Assembly (NCBI GenBank): GCA_905221605.1
Contig: CAJNDS010002413.1
Coordinates: forward strand, 211,001-275,000
Direction: 5' to 3'
Origin: Symbiodinium natans
Taxonomy: Eukaryota > Sar > Dinophyceae > Suessiales > Symbiodiniaceae
Length of the DNA: 64,000 nt
Part shown: positions 33,962 through 46,534 of the stretch, piece by piece
Layout: every line of letters begins with the position of its first letter
Numbering within the stretch: the stretch's first letter is position 1
Notes under the pieces: generated by a model
Told to the model about the DNA's origin: nothing
What the model saw: the letters and a program-made list of their open reading frames with translations, nothing else
The model's database searches: none
Made by a program: the position numbers and the translations under genes

Positions 33962-34078
33962 AGTTTAGGGTTTAGGGTTTAGGGTTTAGGGTTTAGGGTT
34001 TAGGGTTTAGGGTTCAGGGTTCAGGGTTTAGGGTTTAGGGTTTAGGGTTTAGGGTTTAGGGTTTAGGGTTTAGGGTTA
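33962..34078 (+). repeat. telomere-type array (TTTAGGG)n
   Basis: Near-perfect. A CCCTAAA array at 33805-33872 faces it across an 80-bp island. Confidence 0.97.
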
Positions 34079-34469
34079 GTTAAGACTGCGTAAGTTTTTA
34101 GGGGGTAGGTATTCCAACGCCCAGAAAGGTTCTCAGCCTCAAAAAGCCCTGAAATTTCCCTAAACCCACCAAAGGTGCAGGGTTTTTGGGTTTAGCATCG
34201 AGGGTTTAAGGTTTAGGGAAACCCTGACACCCAAAAACAACTTGACCCCTAATCCCTCATTCGAAGTATGGCAGCACAGACCCTTGTCCAAGAGACAAGG
34301 CAACGGGAAGGGCAGATGCTATCAACCGAGAAAAGTCGAAGCCTAAATTTGTTTAGGGCTTCAGGGCTTCTGGGCTAAGGGTTTTAGGGCTTAGAGAGTT
34401 GTGGGATTAGAGGCTTAGTATGGCCAAAACACCAAATCCCTGACCACTCTGATCCCTAATAAACTCCTG

Positions 34470-34885
34470 TAGGGCACCTAAAGCCTAAACCCTAGATTTT
34501 GGTGTGCCCCCCCTATCTTCGAAGCAAACATATTCCGTCTTGTTGGCAACCAACGTGCTCAAGGTCTTGCTCCAAACAACCCTAAACCCGAAACCCCAAA
34601 CCCTCTAAATCCTACACCTTACAGTGCCACCAAGTACAACATCGACCCCTACACCTTGAATCCTAAGCCCTACGAGGCCCTACTGAACCCGAACCCCTAA
34701 ACCACCCCTAAACCCTAAACCCTAAACCCTAAACCCCAAACCCTAAACCCTAAACCCTGAACCTAAACCCTAACCCTAAACCCGAAACCCTAAACCCTCC
34801 TTCGAGAACGACTCGTTGGCAAAGGGCTTGCGGAAGCCCACGCGCTGTGAGAGGGCGTCCGACCTCCGGCAACAGCCCCTCCCCA
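34470..34885 (-). CDS. orphan exon-like islands between the ketoacyl synthase and the sulfotransferase
   Basis: Minus frames: 34470-34575 (WSKTLSTLVANKTEYVCFED) and 34800-34885 (RSDALSQRVGFRKPFANES, GGAG|GT acceptor, GT donor). A CCCTAAA array (34695-34798) lies between. They may be sulfotransferase 5' exons, missing ketoacyl-synthase exons or another gene; no motif decides. Confidence 0.35.
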
Positions 34886-34900
34886 AAAGTCCCCTTGGGG

Positions 34901-35010
34901 GTTTAGGGTTTAGGGTTTAGGGTTTAGGGTTTAGGGTTTAGGGTTTAGGGTTTAGGGTTTAGGGTTTAGGGTTTAGGGTTTCGGGTTTCGGGTTTCGGGG
35001 TTCGGGTTAG
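34901..35010 (+). repeat. telomere-type array ending in TTTCGGG
   Basis: About 11 TTTAGGG units then TTTCGGG. Confidence 0.97.
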
Positions 35011-35082
35011 GGGTTTAGGGCCTCAAACCCGGTACCCCACCGGTGCAGGGTTTCCTGGATTTTGGGGGTTTAGGGTTAAGGT

Positions 35083-35181
35083 TGGCATTTTCCCCTTGTA
35101 CTGACAGTCCTTAATAGGTACTATAGTACCCCCCCCTACTACAACTTCTTTTGAGGACTGTCAGTGTAAAGGGGAACATCA
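35083..35181. mobile_element. fold-back element, family GGGATGTTCCC
   Basis: Arms TTCCCCTTGTACTGACAGTCCT and AGGACTGTCAGTGTAAAGGGGAA. Confidence 0.8.
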
Positions 35182-35769
35182 CAGGGTTTCAGGCTTAGGA
35201 CATAGGGTTTTAAAATGTCGTCGAGAGTTCTTCACTTGAAGCACATTTGCCCGGGCCATTTTCCTTCAACCATAAGCCCTACATGTAACTCTAAGGGTAG
35301 TTACATGGTCCCTTAGTATGGAAAGGGTACCCAATAAGCCCATACAAATTAAGGGCCCATACATCAGAACCCTTTAAAGGAGGCAAGAGACCACATTAAG
35401 AGCCCACGAAACTACCTATAGAATACAAACCCCGAAGCCTTACCAGATGAAAAATGCAAAGGGGGGCTGAATAGAACAGCTGGGAGCCACCCTAAACCAT
35501 AAGTTTGAACTAGGGCATAGATCCCAAGGCTAAGAGAAACTCCCACAACCTGAGGCTCAAACCCCCAACCCCCCTACCCTCAAGGGACTAAGACTCGTAC
35601 CGTACCCGTAAGGTTGTACCCCCTAAAGGTCGCCCTGCATATACTCCTAATATGGCCCTTATATTCCCTTCAAAGGATCTTCAAAAAGGGCCCCCAAACT
35701 TCCACCTTAAGGTAAAGTCCCTCTGTGAAAACCCTAAACCCTAAACCCTGAACCCTGAACCCTGAACCC

Positions 35770-36345
35770 TAAACCCTAAATTTGAAGATCTCAAGCCAGA
35801 CGTCGGGATACTGGCCTGCCAGGGCCCTCCGCCGGTGGCGTCGTGGTGGTTGCCATGGCGACCAAGGGAAGTTTTACTCAGGGTTTAGGGTCTAGGGCTT
35901 AGGGGTGCTGCAGGTTTAGGTTTTGGGGCAAAAAGGCTAGACCCAAGAGCAACCTAGGAATAATCAAGGTGTCTGGTTCAAAGGGGCTTATACGGGAACC
36001 TACACTCTAAGAAGGGAATAAGGGCCAATGCTTGCCGTTGGGTTGGGCCTTCGAGCCTCGTCGGGCACTGGGGGCCTTTGCCCCTCGCAAGACTCCTTAG
36101 AGCCCTCGCAGCCTCTAAACTAACCCTAAACCCTAAACCCTAAACCCTAAAGCCTAAACCCTAAACCCTAAACCCTAAACCCTAAACCCTAAACCCTAAA
36201 CCCTAAACCCTAAACCCTAAACCTTACACCCAACCTCGGGTTTTTACACCTCTTGACAAGTCGGTCACGCCCCAAGTGCACGCCTCAGCTTGGAGTCCAA
36301 AGAGCCAAACTCTGACAAATTCCAACCCAGAGCCGTCAGCCGTGG
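35770..36345 (-). CDS. two more orphan islands in the same interval
   Basis: 35775-35865 reads RRRALAGQYPDVWLEIFK. 36228-36345 is open in two minus frames: GSGLEFVRVWLFGLQAEACT, or LGWNLSEFGSLDSKLRRALG followed by a stop. Sulfotransferases often have a YPD-type segment shortly before ...ERAxxFxP, so the first may be a 5' exon of that gene. Confidence 0.3.
35933..36035. mobile_element. dispersed repeat containing GAGCAACCTAGGAATAA
   Basis: Copies at 32120-32215 and 41795-41855; the last is cut off by a TTTAGGG array. Confidence 0.65.
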
Positions 36346-36443
36346 GTTGAGGGTTGAGGGTTTAGGGTTTAGGGTTTAGGGTTTAGGGTTTAGGGTTTAC
36401 GGTTTAGGGTTTAGGGTTTAGGGTTTAGGGTTTAGGGTTTAGG
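36118..36443. repeat. inverted pair of telomere-type arrays around an island
   Basis: CCCTAAA 36118-36225, island 36228-36345, TTTAGGG 36352-36443. Confidence 0.95.
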
Positions 36444-36899
36444 CCTCAGGGGGCCGCTAGTGCCACAAGAGCCTTTATCACTCCAACCTTGAATGCTCAG
36501 TAGAACAGAAGCCTTTGGCAAAGGTAAGGGGCCACTAAACTACCCTAAACGCTAAGTTTGGGTGTAAAGTTTGGGGTTTGGGGGTTTGGCGTATAGGGTT
36601 TGGGGTTTAGGGTGTAGGGCGTAGGGCCAAACCCTTACCCTGTTCCCTCAACCCTTGACACCTAAGCGCCAAACCAAAAAACCTTAAACCCTAAGCCCCA
36701 AGCCCCAAACCCTAAACCCTAAACCCCAAGCCCTAGGCCCCAAACCCTAAACCCTAAGCCCCAAACCCCAAACCCTGAACCCCAAGCCCTAGGCCCCAAA
36801 CCCTAAACCCTAAGCCCCAAACCCTAGCCCCAAACCCCAAACCCTGCAAGCCCTTGCAATTCCAGAAACTCCGAACAAAAACCCTCTCAGGTGTCCAGC

Positions 36900-39800
36900 T
36901 TCAAGGCACAGGACGCCCGCCCCCTCGCCCATCACGAAGCCATCCCGTGCCTCAACAACCAGAGTGGGTTTAGGGTTTAGGGTTTTTTCCAGTTTAGGGT
37001 TTGGGGTTTAGGGTTTGGGGTTTCGGGTTAGGGTTTGGGTTCTAGGGTTTAGGGTTTGGGGTTTAGGGCTTGGGGATTAGGATGCAGGGGGCTTAGGGCT
37101 CCGGCTGAGGGCTTCGGGCTCAGGGCTTCGTCTGCGTCATGTCTGTATCCAACCAAGTGTGGTTGGATGTCGGGAGAGCTGGACGCCTTGGCTGTGTGCC
37201 GTCATGCCAGCTGAGCAAGGGGGCATGTCCTAACCAGGTTTGTTCTCCCTAAACCCCAAACCCTAAACCCTGGAACCCTACACCCCAAGGCGCAGGCTTG
37301 AACTTCTCCTCGTAGAAGTGTCCGCAACCAAGCAGTTTTTTTGGGGCGGCGAGCTCCTCTATGCATCAGCAATGCCCCGCTAAACCCTGAACCATACACC
37401 CTCAACCCCAAACACCCTAAATGCTGAACCCCAAACCCAAACCTTATTTAAACCCTAACCCTTATCCCTACACCCTAAATACTAAACCCTCAACCCTAAA
37501 CCCTAAACTAAGTGAGGGGTCGCTTCCGTCGAGCGACAGGCCCCGAACGCTCGGCCGAGGGCCTTCTAGCCCGAGCGTCCATACGAAAAGAGGGAAGGGA
37601 GGGTTAAGCCTCACCGCCTCTGGTCAGGCCAACGGATATTGGCCGCCTTCTTTACGACAACGTCAGTACTCGAACAAGGGATGGCCGTATCCAGACCACT
37701 TTTTAGCGTAGCTAAAGTTTTACCCCAAACCGTGAACCATCGTGAACCATTTGCTCTGGAGGGGGTCGCGCCCCCTGTCTAGGGGTCTGGGGTTCAGGGC
37801 CGTCCGGGGGTGTCCGGGCGTGGAGTCGGGGGGTGCACCCAGACACCCCAAACGTCGCTCAGGACAGGTGTCCGGATGGCCCTGGACGACAGGACCCTCA
37901 TAACGGTGGGACTGACAAGGGTCCCGGCCAGGGGCTCCACATTGCAAACCTTCCAGCAGGCAAGGGGCCCCGAAAGGCAGGAAGGGCCTCTGCGCTCCCT
38001 GACATGCCGAAGGCCCGAAAAAGGCCGAGGCTACCCCCAGCCCCAGCTTAAGCCCATGAAGCGCAGCTGTAACAATAGCAACACGAATCGGCGCAAAAGA
38101 AAATCTAATCAATAAACCCTAAACCCTATTAAATTATAGCTTGGGTGGCCGGGGGTGACAGGCAACGCGAGCGTGCGGCCCGGGGTGCGCGCGCCCTCCC
38201 CTGACACACCCTAAACCCTAAACCCTAAACCCTAAACCCTAAACCCTAAACCCTAAGCCCTAAGCCCTAAAACCCTACACCCCAAACCCCCCTGAACCCT
38301 CAACTCTTGGCCTTGTCCCAGGGCCGCGAAGCCCTCTCAGGCTCGTCGTTACGCGAGGAGAGCGCCTCCGGAGGGGTTTGGGGGCTCTTTGGGGTTTAGG
38401 GTTTAGGGTTTAGGGTTCAGGGTTCAGGGTTTAGGATTTAGGGTTTAGGGTTTAGAGTTTAGAGTTTCGAGTTTGGGAAGGGGCGTTGTTGAAGGGCTAC
38501 CACGCGCTGGTTGCACACCAGTTTGGAAGCAGCCCTAAACTTCTCTTTGCTTAAGAACCCCAAACAGATGAAACAATAATAACCCCTATATTACCCTTAT
38601 AAGGAAGAATTTTTCTAGTTTTGGGGGGGCTCTTAAGCAACTGGTAGTAAACCCTAAGCCGGAAACCCCAAGCCCTTAACCCCTAAACCCTAAACTCCAA
38701 AACTCTAAACCCTACAGGGTTCGAAATAAGGGTGCAGGGATTGCGGGGGGATATCAGGACTTTGTGTTGACGAAGTCTATGGTTTAGGGTTTGGGGTTTG
38801 GGGTTTGGGGCTTGGGGTTTGGGGTCTGGGGTCTGGGGTCTGGGGTTTGGGGTCTGGGGTCTGGGGTTTGGGGTTTGGGGTTTGGGGTTTGGGGTTTGGG
38901 GTTTGGGGTTTGGGGTTTGGGGTTTGGGGTTTGGGGTTTGGGGTTTGGGGTTTGGGGTTTGGGGTTTGGGGGTGAGAGTTGAGGGTTTAGGGCTTAGGGT
39001 GGAGCGTTCAGGTTTTGAGGCTTAGCCGGCTTAGCACCTCACCCCCAACCACCCACAGCCGAAGATTCCCTGAACCCCAAAAAGTGTGAAGCGTGCCCAC
39101 GCAGCTACCGAGAAACACGGACCAGCTCGCCCCCCTCCCCCCCCCCCCCCCCCGGTTGCCTTGCAGCCGATGAAGCCGGCTATGCCTGGCAGAGACGCAG
39201 ATTCCCCCCCAAACGACAAGCCCCAAACCCCACACTCCGAAACCCTAGAACCCTGAAGCCCCAAAACCACAAAGCCCCGGAACCCCATAATCCCAGAACC
39301 CCGAACCCCTAAAAAGCCCAAACCCCCAAAACCCCCAAAACCCCCAAACATTCCTGTTGGCCCAAGCAGCTTCTCTTTGCCATTCTGGCTCCTTAAGGTG
39401 GGTTTAGGGTTTATAGGGTCTAGGGTCTAGGGTTTAGGGTTTAGGGTTTAGGGTTTAGGGTTTAGGGTTTAGGGTTTAGGGTTTAGGGCTTTTTAGGGTT
39501 TAGGGTGTGGGGGGTTCATGGAAGGCATTGGGTTTAGGGTTTGCAGGTTCCTAGGGAAGCTTCAGGGAAACTTCAGGGAAGCTTCAGGGAAGCTTCGGGA
39601 GCCTTAGCGAGTAGTGGGGAGTATTAGGGAACCTTGGGTTACATACCCTCCTTGCACCCCACTGCCTTGTGACCCAAACCCCTAAACCCACCAAAAACAC
39701 CCAAAAAAAAAACCTAGCGCCCTCCCCCCCCCCCACCCCAAACCAAAAACAACAGAATGAAAAACACACAAAAAAAAAAAAAAACACTCCGCCTGCTCGG

Positions 39801-42800
39801 GTCACGGAGGCCTCGGCGCCGCCCGCCAGCGCGAGGTCGCACTGAAGCCAGGGGCGTGTTTTTGGTTTAGAGGGTGTTTAAAGGGTGTTCATAGGGTTTT
39901 AGGGTTTAGGGTTTAGGATTTGGGGTTTAGGGTTTAGGGTTTGGGGTTTGGGGTTTTAGGGGGGTTTTCGGGACCTCTTGCGGGGCTCAGGGGCTCAGAG
40001 CGTTGTAGGGTTTACACAGGACTTGTAGGGGTTCTTAGGACTTATGTAGAGTTGATTAGAGTTTGCAGGGCTAAATAGAGGGCTTTTGGGGCTTTAGGGG
40101 TTTCGGGTTTAAGGCTTCTAAGGTTGGGTGTAGGCCATTTATGGTTTGGGGTTCAGGGTTTAGGGTTTAGGGTTTGGGGTTCAGGGTTTAAAGGTTGGTT
40201 TTGGGGTTGAGGGTCTAGGGCTCAGAGTTTAGGATGGGTTGAAGTTCGGGGTGCCGGTACCTAAAGCAGGAACCCCAAGTAAGAGAACTACCCACTTGCG
40301 AATCCCCTCTGAATCCCTATGGGAACATCCCTCCCTAACCCGTGTAATGTCCCTTGCCCTTCTCATACAAGCCGATGTTGCTTCCCAGATTTCAGTCTGT
40401 GATCACTTAAAACCCTAGGCGCTAACCTGAAACCTCAACCCTCGCCTCCACCAGGTCACGAAGCCGAAGTAGACCACAGAAAATTTTGACGAACCCCCCC
40501 CCCCCCCCTAAACCCCTAACCCTTAACCCTTGTACATGTGGAATTCTAAGTAGGCTGATAAGCACCCTGATAAGGCGTAACCGGCTATAAGTATGGTTAC
40601 CCTACTTATAACCCCACTTTTTACTACCCATGAACCTCCAAGTAACCCTAAACCCTAAACCCTAAACCCTAAACCCTAGGAAGCTGGGATGCTTATTTAA
40701 AGTACTGCTCGTTGAACAACGCCTCGTCATGTATCAACTCAAAACCTCGTAACCCCAGGACCTACGTGGAGGTTCATGGTACAACCCAATTATGGGGTTT
40801 AGGGTTTAGGGTTTAGGGTTTAGGGTTTAGGGTTTGGGGTTTGGGGTTTGGGGTTTAGGGGTTTAGGGGTTTAGGGGTTTAGGGGTTTAGGGGTTTAGGG
40901 TTCTTCATGACAGAATTATCGCCATATCAGGGTACTCAACGGCCTTGTAGGTGGGCTAGAAGTGCAGTTATAGTTGGATTCTAAGTACCTGAAAGTAGGG
41001 AGCCAGGGTGTAGCAGCCCTGCAAAACCCTAAACCCTAAACCCTAAACCCTAAACCCTAAGCCCTAAACCCTAAGCCGAGAGCGGGCAACGGGCGCTTCA
41101 CTCCTGGGCCCTTGTGGCCGTCGTGCGCCCGCTCGAAGCTGCTGCTCCACTTTCCACAGCGGCACAGTGTGAAGTAGGGTATATATTTCTTGTACTGCGG
41201 ACTGGAGGTCGTAAATCATATCAAGGTGAGACAGCTTAGATTTGTACCCCTTATGGAGTTCCCTTAATGTACCCCCAATATGGCCCATGTGAAGTAGGGT
41301 ATATATTTCTTGCTTCCCCAAAAGGACACCAGGTATATACACTCACCAATATTAAAAAGGAACCTTATATACACTCACCAAAAACAGTTAAAACAAAAAA
41401 AAAAAACTGTTTCATGTAACTTCATTGGACCACCGGGATGCGGCTTCTTCTTCCCCCCTTAAAAGAGTGCGGTTGAGGGCTTTGGGGCTTAGGGTTGAGG
41501 GCTTAGGTCCTTTGAGTGCTTTAGGGCTTTTTGGGTTCTCTGAGTGCTTTAGGGTTTTTTGGGTTCTCTGAGTGCTTTAGGGCTTTTTGGGTTCTCTGAG
41601 TGCTTTAGGGCTTTTTAGGTTCTCTGAGTGCTTTAGGCTTTAGGGCTTTTTCGGTTCTCTGAGTGTTTCAGGGCCTTTTAATTCAAACGTAAGCCTCGCC
41701 CTGCTGGATGTGGGAGGCCGCCGCAGAGATGCAGTAGTTGCCTGTGGCACCTCGTTTGGGCTTCAGGGGTTTACTGTAGGGTTTAGGGTTTAGGGCAAGA
41801 CCCAAGAGGAACCTAGGAGTAAAAAAGGGTGCCCTTCATGGTTTTTGAGGGGCCATGGGTTTAGGGTTTAGGGTTTAGGGTTTAGGGTTTAGGGTTTAGG
41901 GTTTAGGGTTTAGGGTTTAGGGTTTAGGGTTTAGGGTTTAGGGTTTAGGGTTTAGGGTTCAAGGTAAGCCCTCAACCCTAGACCCCGATACCCGACAGAA
42001 GGCGTCTTACTACAGGGTGTGACACCTTGCTGGATTAGCGCTACAAGGCTTTTACTGGAGACGTGTGTGTGTGGGGCGGGAGGGGCGGGGGGAGGGGGCG
42101 GTAAGAGTGTCTGTTGTTATGGAGATTTATAGGTTCTTGTTAGTCGGGTTTCACGCGCTTCGGGGATTTAGGGCTTATGCTCAATGAATAAGGAAACCCA
42201 AAACTCACGAGTTCCTCTACTACCCCCCTCGATACCACCCCCCCTAGATTCCCCCAATTACACTTAAATATTCCTAAATGGGGGTAGTATAGTGGGCGGT
42301 AGTAGGGAACCCGTGAAAAAGTTTTTAGTTCAAAAACTTAAACGCGAACTTCAAGGATTTCATCGGGCAAAGCGCGGCACATGGCGCGAGCGTGCCCGTC
42401 TCGAGCCCTCCTAATTAACCCCAAACCCAAACCCTAAACCCTAAACCCTGCAGTGGGGTTTAAGGGCCCTAGATCCTAAACCCTAAACCCTAACAAGGCT
42501 ACGGAATCCATAGAGCCTTCCCCCGCAGCTGCCCCCAAAAGTTCGCAAAAGCTCAGGCCCTTACACAATCCTAAGACATTCTAAGAATCAAGGGTTTAGG
42601 GTTACCCGAAGTCCAAGCAGCAAAGTTTAGCCCTCAACCCAAAACAACTCACTTCTCAAGAACGGTCCACAGGAGCCGAAGTCTTATACCCCGGTCAAAA
42701 CGAACTGCCCAAAATCCCTATTCTCATTGCATAGGCCTCGAAACCCCCTAAACCCTAAACCCTAAACCCTAAACCCTAGGGCCCCCAACAGGCGGTCACC

Positions 42801-45800
42801 ACAGCGTAGTTCGGCCCTGGCCGAGGAATCAAGGTCTGGGCTCTTTGATTTGGGGAGGGGGGTTAGGAATAGGATTAGGGTTTAGGGTTTAGGGTTTAGA
42901 GTTTAGAGTTTAGGGTTTAGGGTTTAGGGTTTAGGGTTTAGGGTTTAGGGTTTAGGGTTTAGGGTTTAGGGTTTAAGAACCCTAAGGCCCCCAACAGGCG
43001 GTCACCACAGCGTAGTTCGGCCCTGGCCGAGGAATCAAGGTCTGGGCTCTTTGATTTGGGGAGGGGGGTTGGGAATAGGATTAGGGTTTAGGGTTTAGAG
43101 TTTAGGGTTTAGAGTTTAGAGTTTAGGGTTTAGGGTTTAGGGTTTAAGGTTTAAGGTTTAGTGTTTAGGGTCTAGGGTCTAGGGTTTGCAGTGGGAGGAG
43201 TCGAGAGTATATTCGGGAACCTTGGGCTAGACACCCCCCGATGAACCCTCCCTTCAGAACCCCATAAAGGGTTTAGGGTTTAGGGTTTCCTAGACCCTAA
43301 ACCCTAAACCCTACACCCTAAACCCTAAACCCTAAACCCTAAACCCTAAACCCTAAACCCTATGTAGAAACTACTGTATCAACCCAAAGGCCGGCCCAAA
43401 GTGCGCCTTGAAAGCCGAGGTCGATGGCCAGGAGGCCCCCGGGCACGTTGATGAGCGTGTACCTCTGCTTGAAGATTCGTGGGTTTAGGGTTTAGGGTTT
43501 AGGGTTTAGGGTTTAGGGTTTAGGGTTTGGGGTTTGGGGTTTGGGGTTTGGGGTTTGGGGTTTGGGGTTTGGGGTTTAGGGTTAAGGTTTAGGGTTTGGT
43601 CCGCCGACCCTGGCGGCGTGTTGAATGGGTTTCTGGAAGTGAAAACCTCTTTGGGGGGGGGTGGGTCCTTTCGCAATGCGGCGTGGGGGGCAGCGGGGGG
43701 TTGGGGGGTTGCGGTGGCGGGAGGTAGGGGGGGGGTAGGGGGGGGGGGGGTAGGGGGGGGTGGGGTAGGGGGGGGGTAGGGGGGGGGTGGGGAGGGGGGG
43801 GGGGGGTAGGGGGGGGGGGGGTTAGGGGGGCGGGGTAGGGGGGGGTAGGGGGGGGGGGGGGGGTAGGGGGGGGGGGGGTAGGGGGGGGCTAGGGGGGGGG
43901 GGTAGGGGGGTAGGGGGGGGCCAATCCACCAAACCCCAAACCTTAAACTTTCTTAAATTTAGGGTTTAAGGTTTAGGGTTTAAGGTTTAGGGTTTCGGGT
44001 TTCGAGTCTGGGGCTTAGGGTTTTGGGTTTAGTGGTTTAGGGTTTACATAGGGTACCTCTTGGGCGGAAGGCTCTTCTTGAGGGGGCTTTTCGGGATCAG
44101 GGTTTAGGGTTTTGGGTTTGGGGTTGAGGGTTTAGGGTTTGGGGTTTGGCGTACAGAGTTTAGGGCTTGGGATTTAGCGTGGTTGGGGCCTCATGGGAAG
44201 TCACGTGTATTGGAAGGCTTTTCGGCTTTGATATGACCCTAAACCCTAAACCCTAAACCCTAAACCCTTAACCCAAACATGTTTTGGGGCTTCCTCTAAG
44301 TTGGAGGGGTTCATCAAGGGACGAAGACTTGTACCCCTAAATCCTGGGAGGTTCCTTTAACATACTCCTAACATGGCCCTGCTATTCCCTAGGGAGACCT
44401 TGAAAATCTTAGGGTAGTTACATGGTCCCTTAGCATGCCCCTTATATACCCCTTATATACCCAAAACACCCGTTAAAGGAGGTTCGGGACCATATTCAGG
44501 GCCAATGAAACTACCCTCAGATAGAAAGAGCCCCCAAAAAGTGCCCCACCAAGGCCCTAATTACAAGCCCCGCATGACCCCATGGGCTTCGGGAGCCCCC
44601 CCCCCAAAAAAAACCAGCAAACAACAACACACCGAAACCCAAAACCCTGAACCCTAAACCTTGTAAGCCCTAAACCCTCAACCCTAAACCCTGAATCCAA
44701 AACCCTAAACCCTAAACCCCAAACCCCAAACCCCAAACCCCGGGCGGGGCACGGGACGAAGAAGGGGCCAGCCTTCTTCCCCTGGCCGCGCTTCTCTCAA
44801 GGCTTGTGGGGAGTAGGGGTTTAGGGTTTAGGGTTTAGGGTTTAGGGTTTAGGGTTTAGGGTTTAGGGTTTAGGGTTTAGGGTTCAGGGTTTAGGGTTTA
44901 GGGCTTAGGGTTTTAGGGTTTAGGGGGTTCTTGAAGGAGTGCAGACGGCGCCCTTCACTCGACCGTGGTAGGGCAGTCGGGACGTGGAGTATGTCTCTGC
45001 CGTGGAGATCACAGAGGCACCCGTGATGGAAATCAGGCCTCCGACCTTGCAGCGTAAACTGAGCTGAGTAGCCTGGTCCGCCCAAGCTTCGCTGAAGACC
45101 ACCTCGTCCACCGAGTCTGCGCCCGGCAGATGCAGCTCCAGCTTCGTGGAGGATCCCTTTTGGGCCTGCGAGCTCAGTCTTCCTCTTCCCTTGGGACGGC
45201 GCAGCTGCCATCATGCCGTTCGGCACTTTGGTCTTCACCTCTTGCGTTTCACTCACTCACTCGTATTCAATCTTTGCAGAAAGATAAAATACACGTGTGG
45301 GCTTATCGGTCCTTTAATATTTTTTTGTGGGGGCAGGGGCTGAGCATGGGTGAGGATGGCATAGGATGGCTGCGGGTGGCTTAGGGTGGCTTAGGTGTTG
45401 AAGTTTTTAGGGTTTAGGGCTTTTGGGATCCAGGTTCTTGTGGCTTTAGAGGCTCTAGGGCTTTGGGCTTGAGGGTTTAGGGTTTAGGGCTTATTGTTTG
45501 GGGTCTAGGGTTTAGGGTTTGGGGTTTCGGGTTTAGGGTTTAGGGCTTAGGGCTTAGGGCTTAGGGTTTAGGGTTTAGGGCCAGGCCATCCTTCAGCAAC
45601 TTGTCCATGTTGTCCATGGACGTTTGCAGCGACGTACCGCCCATGGCGGAGCCAATGAGGATGCCGCACCTGGAAGATCCGGGGTTTAGGGTTTAGGGTT
45701 TAGGGTTTAGGGTTTAGGGTTTAGGGTTTAGGGTTTAGGGTTTAGGGTTTAGAGGTTTAAGGTTTAAGGTGTAAGGTTTAGGGTTGGCAGGGTTCAAGGG

Positions 45801-46501
45801 CTTTGGGCTTTGGGCTTTAGGGCTTCTAGGGTTCCTTGCGCTCTGGGGGGCTGAATTTTGGGGGTTTCGGGTTTTAAAGGCTTTGGGGCTTTGGGTATTT
45901 GGGGGTTCAAACCGTCAGCCCCTCAACCCGAAATCCCCAAATCCCTAAACCCTAAACCCTAAAACTCTAAACCCTAAACCCCAAACCCTAAACCCTAAAC
46001 CCTAAACCCTAAACCCTGAACCCTGAACCCTAAACTATTTGGGGCTCCGGGGTTCAAGGGGTTTAGGATTTTCTGGGAGGTTCTGGGGTTTTGGCGACCA
46101 AGGGTTTAGGGTTTAGGGTTTAGGGTTTAGGGTTTAGGGTTTAGGGTTTAGGGTTTAGGGTTTAGGGTTTAGGGTTTAGGGTTTAGGGTTTAGGGTGTTG
46201 AGCTGAGGGCTTGAGTCAGGCTGAGGGCTAAGTAACTACAGCTTGGGGTGGAAGGGTTTACGGTTGGAGGTTTCAAGGCTTGGGGGGCTTCGGGCTTCGG
46301 GCTTCGGGCTTCGGGCTTCGGGCTTCGGGCTTCGGGCTTCGGGCTTCGGGCTTCGGGCTTCGGGTTTCGGGTTGAAGCTGAGCGCATCCGGAATTTGTCG
46401 AAGGCTTTTTAAGGCGCACGCACGCGCACGCGCGCGCACGCACGCACCCACGCACGCGCACGCACGCGCACGCACACGCACGCACGCACGCACGCACGCA
46501 C

Positions 46502-46534
<33 letters not shown>

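Larger units (their letters stand above)
42774..43079. repeat. 206-bp exon-plus-telomere-array tandem duplication
   Basis: Segments 42774-42873 and 42980-43079 are nearly identical, with one clear substitution in the TTAGGAATAGG/TTGGGAATAGG motif. Each is followed by TTTAGGG/TTTAGAG repeats. The unit carries the ketoacyl-synthase active-site microexon. Confidence 0.9.

Noticed and set aside
37500-38115. tRNA-derived SINE or 5S-like gene
   Set aside because: I looked for A/B-box and 5S internal promoter motifs and found no convincing match.
38791-39025. Gly-Trp-Leu repeat proteins, also at 43534 and 51061
   Set aside because: Heptamer TTTGGGG arrays have no stop in some frames; no protein evidence.
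39355-39400. Island reading GARMAKRS as the exon before ALSSRND
   Set aside because: Exon 39185-39160 gives GIAGFIGCK in phase, matching the family far better.
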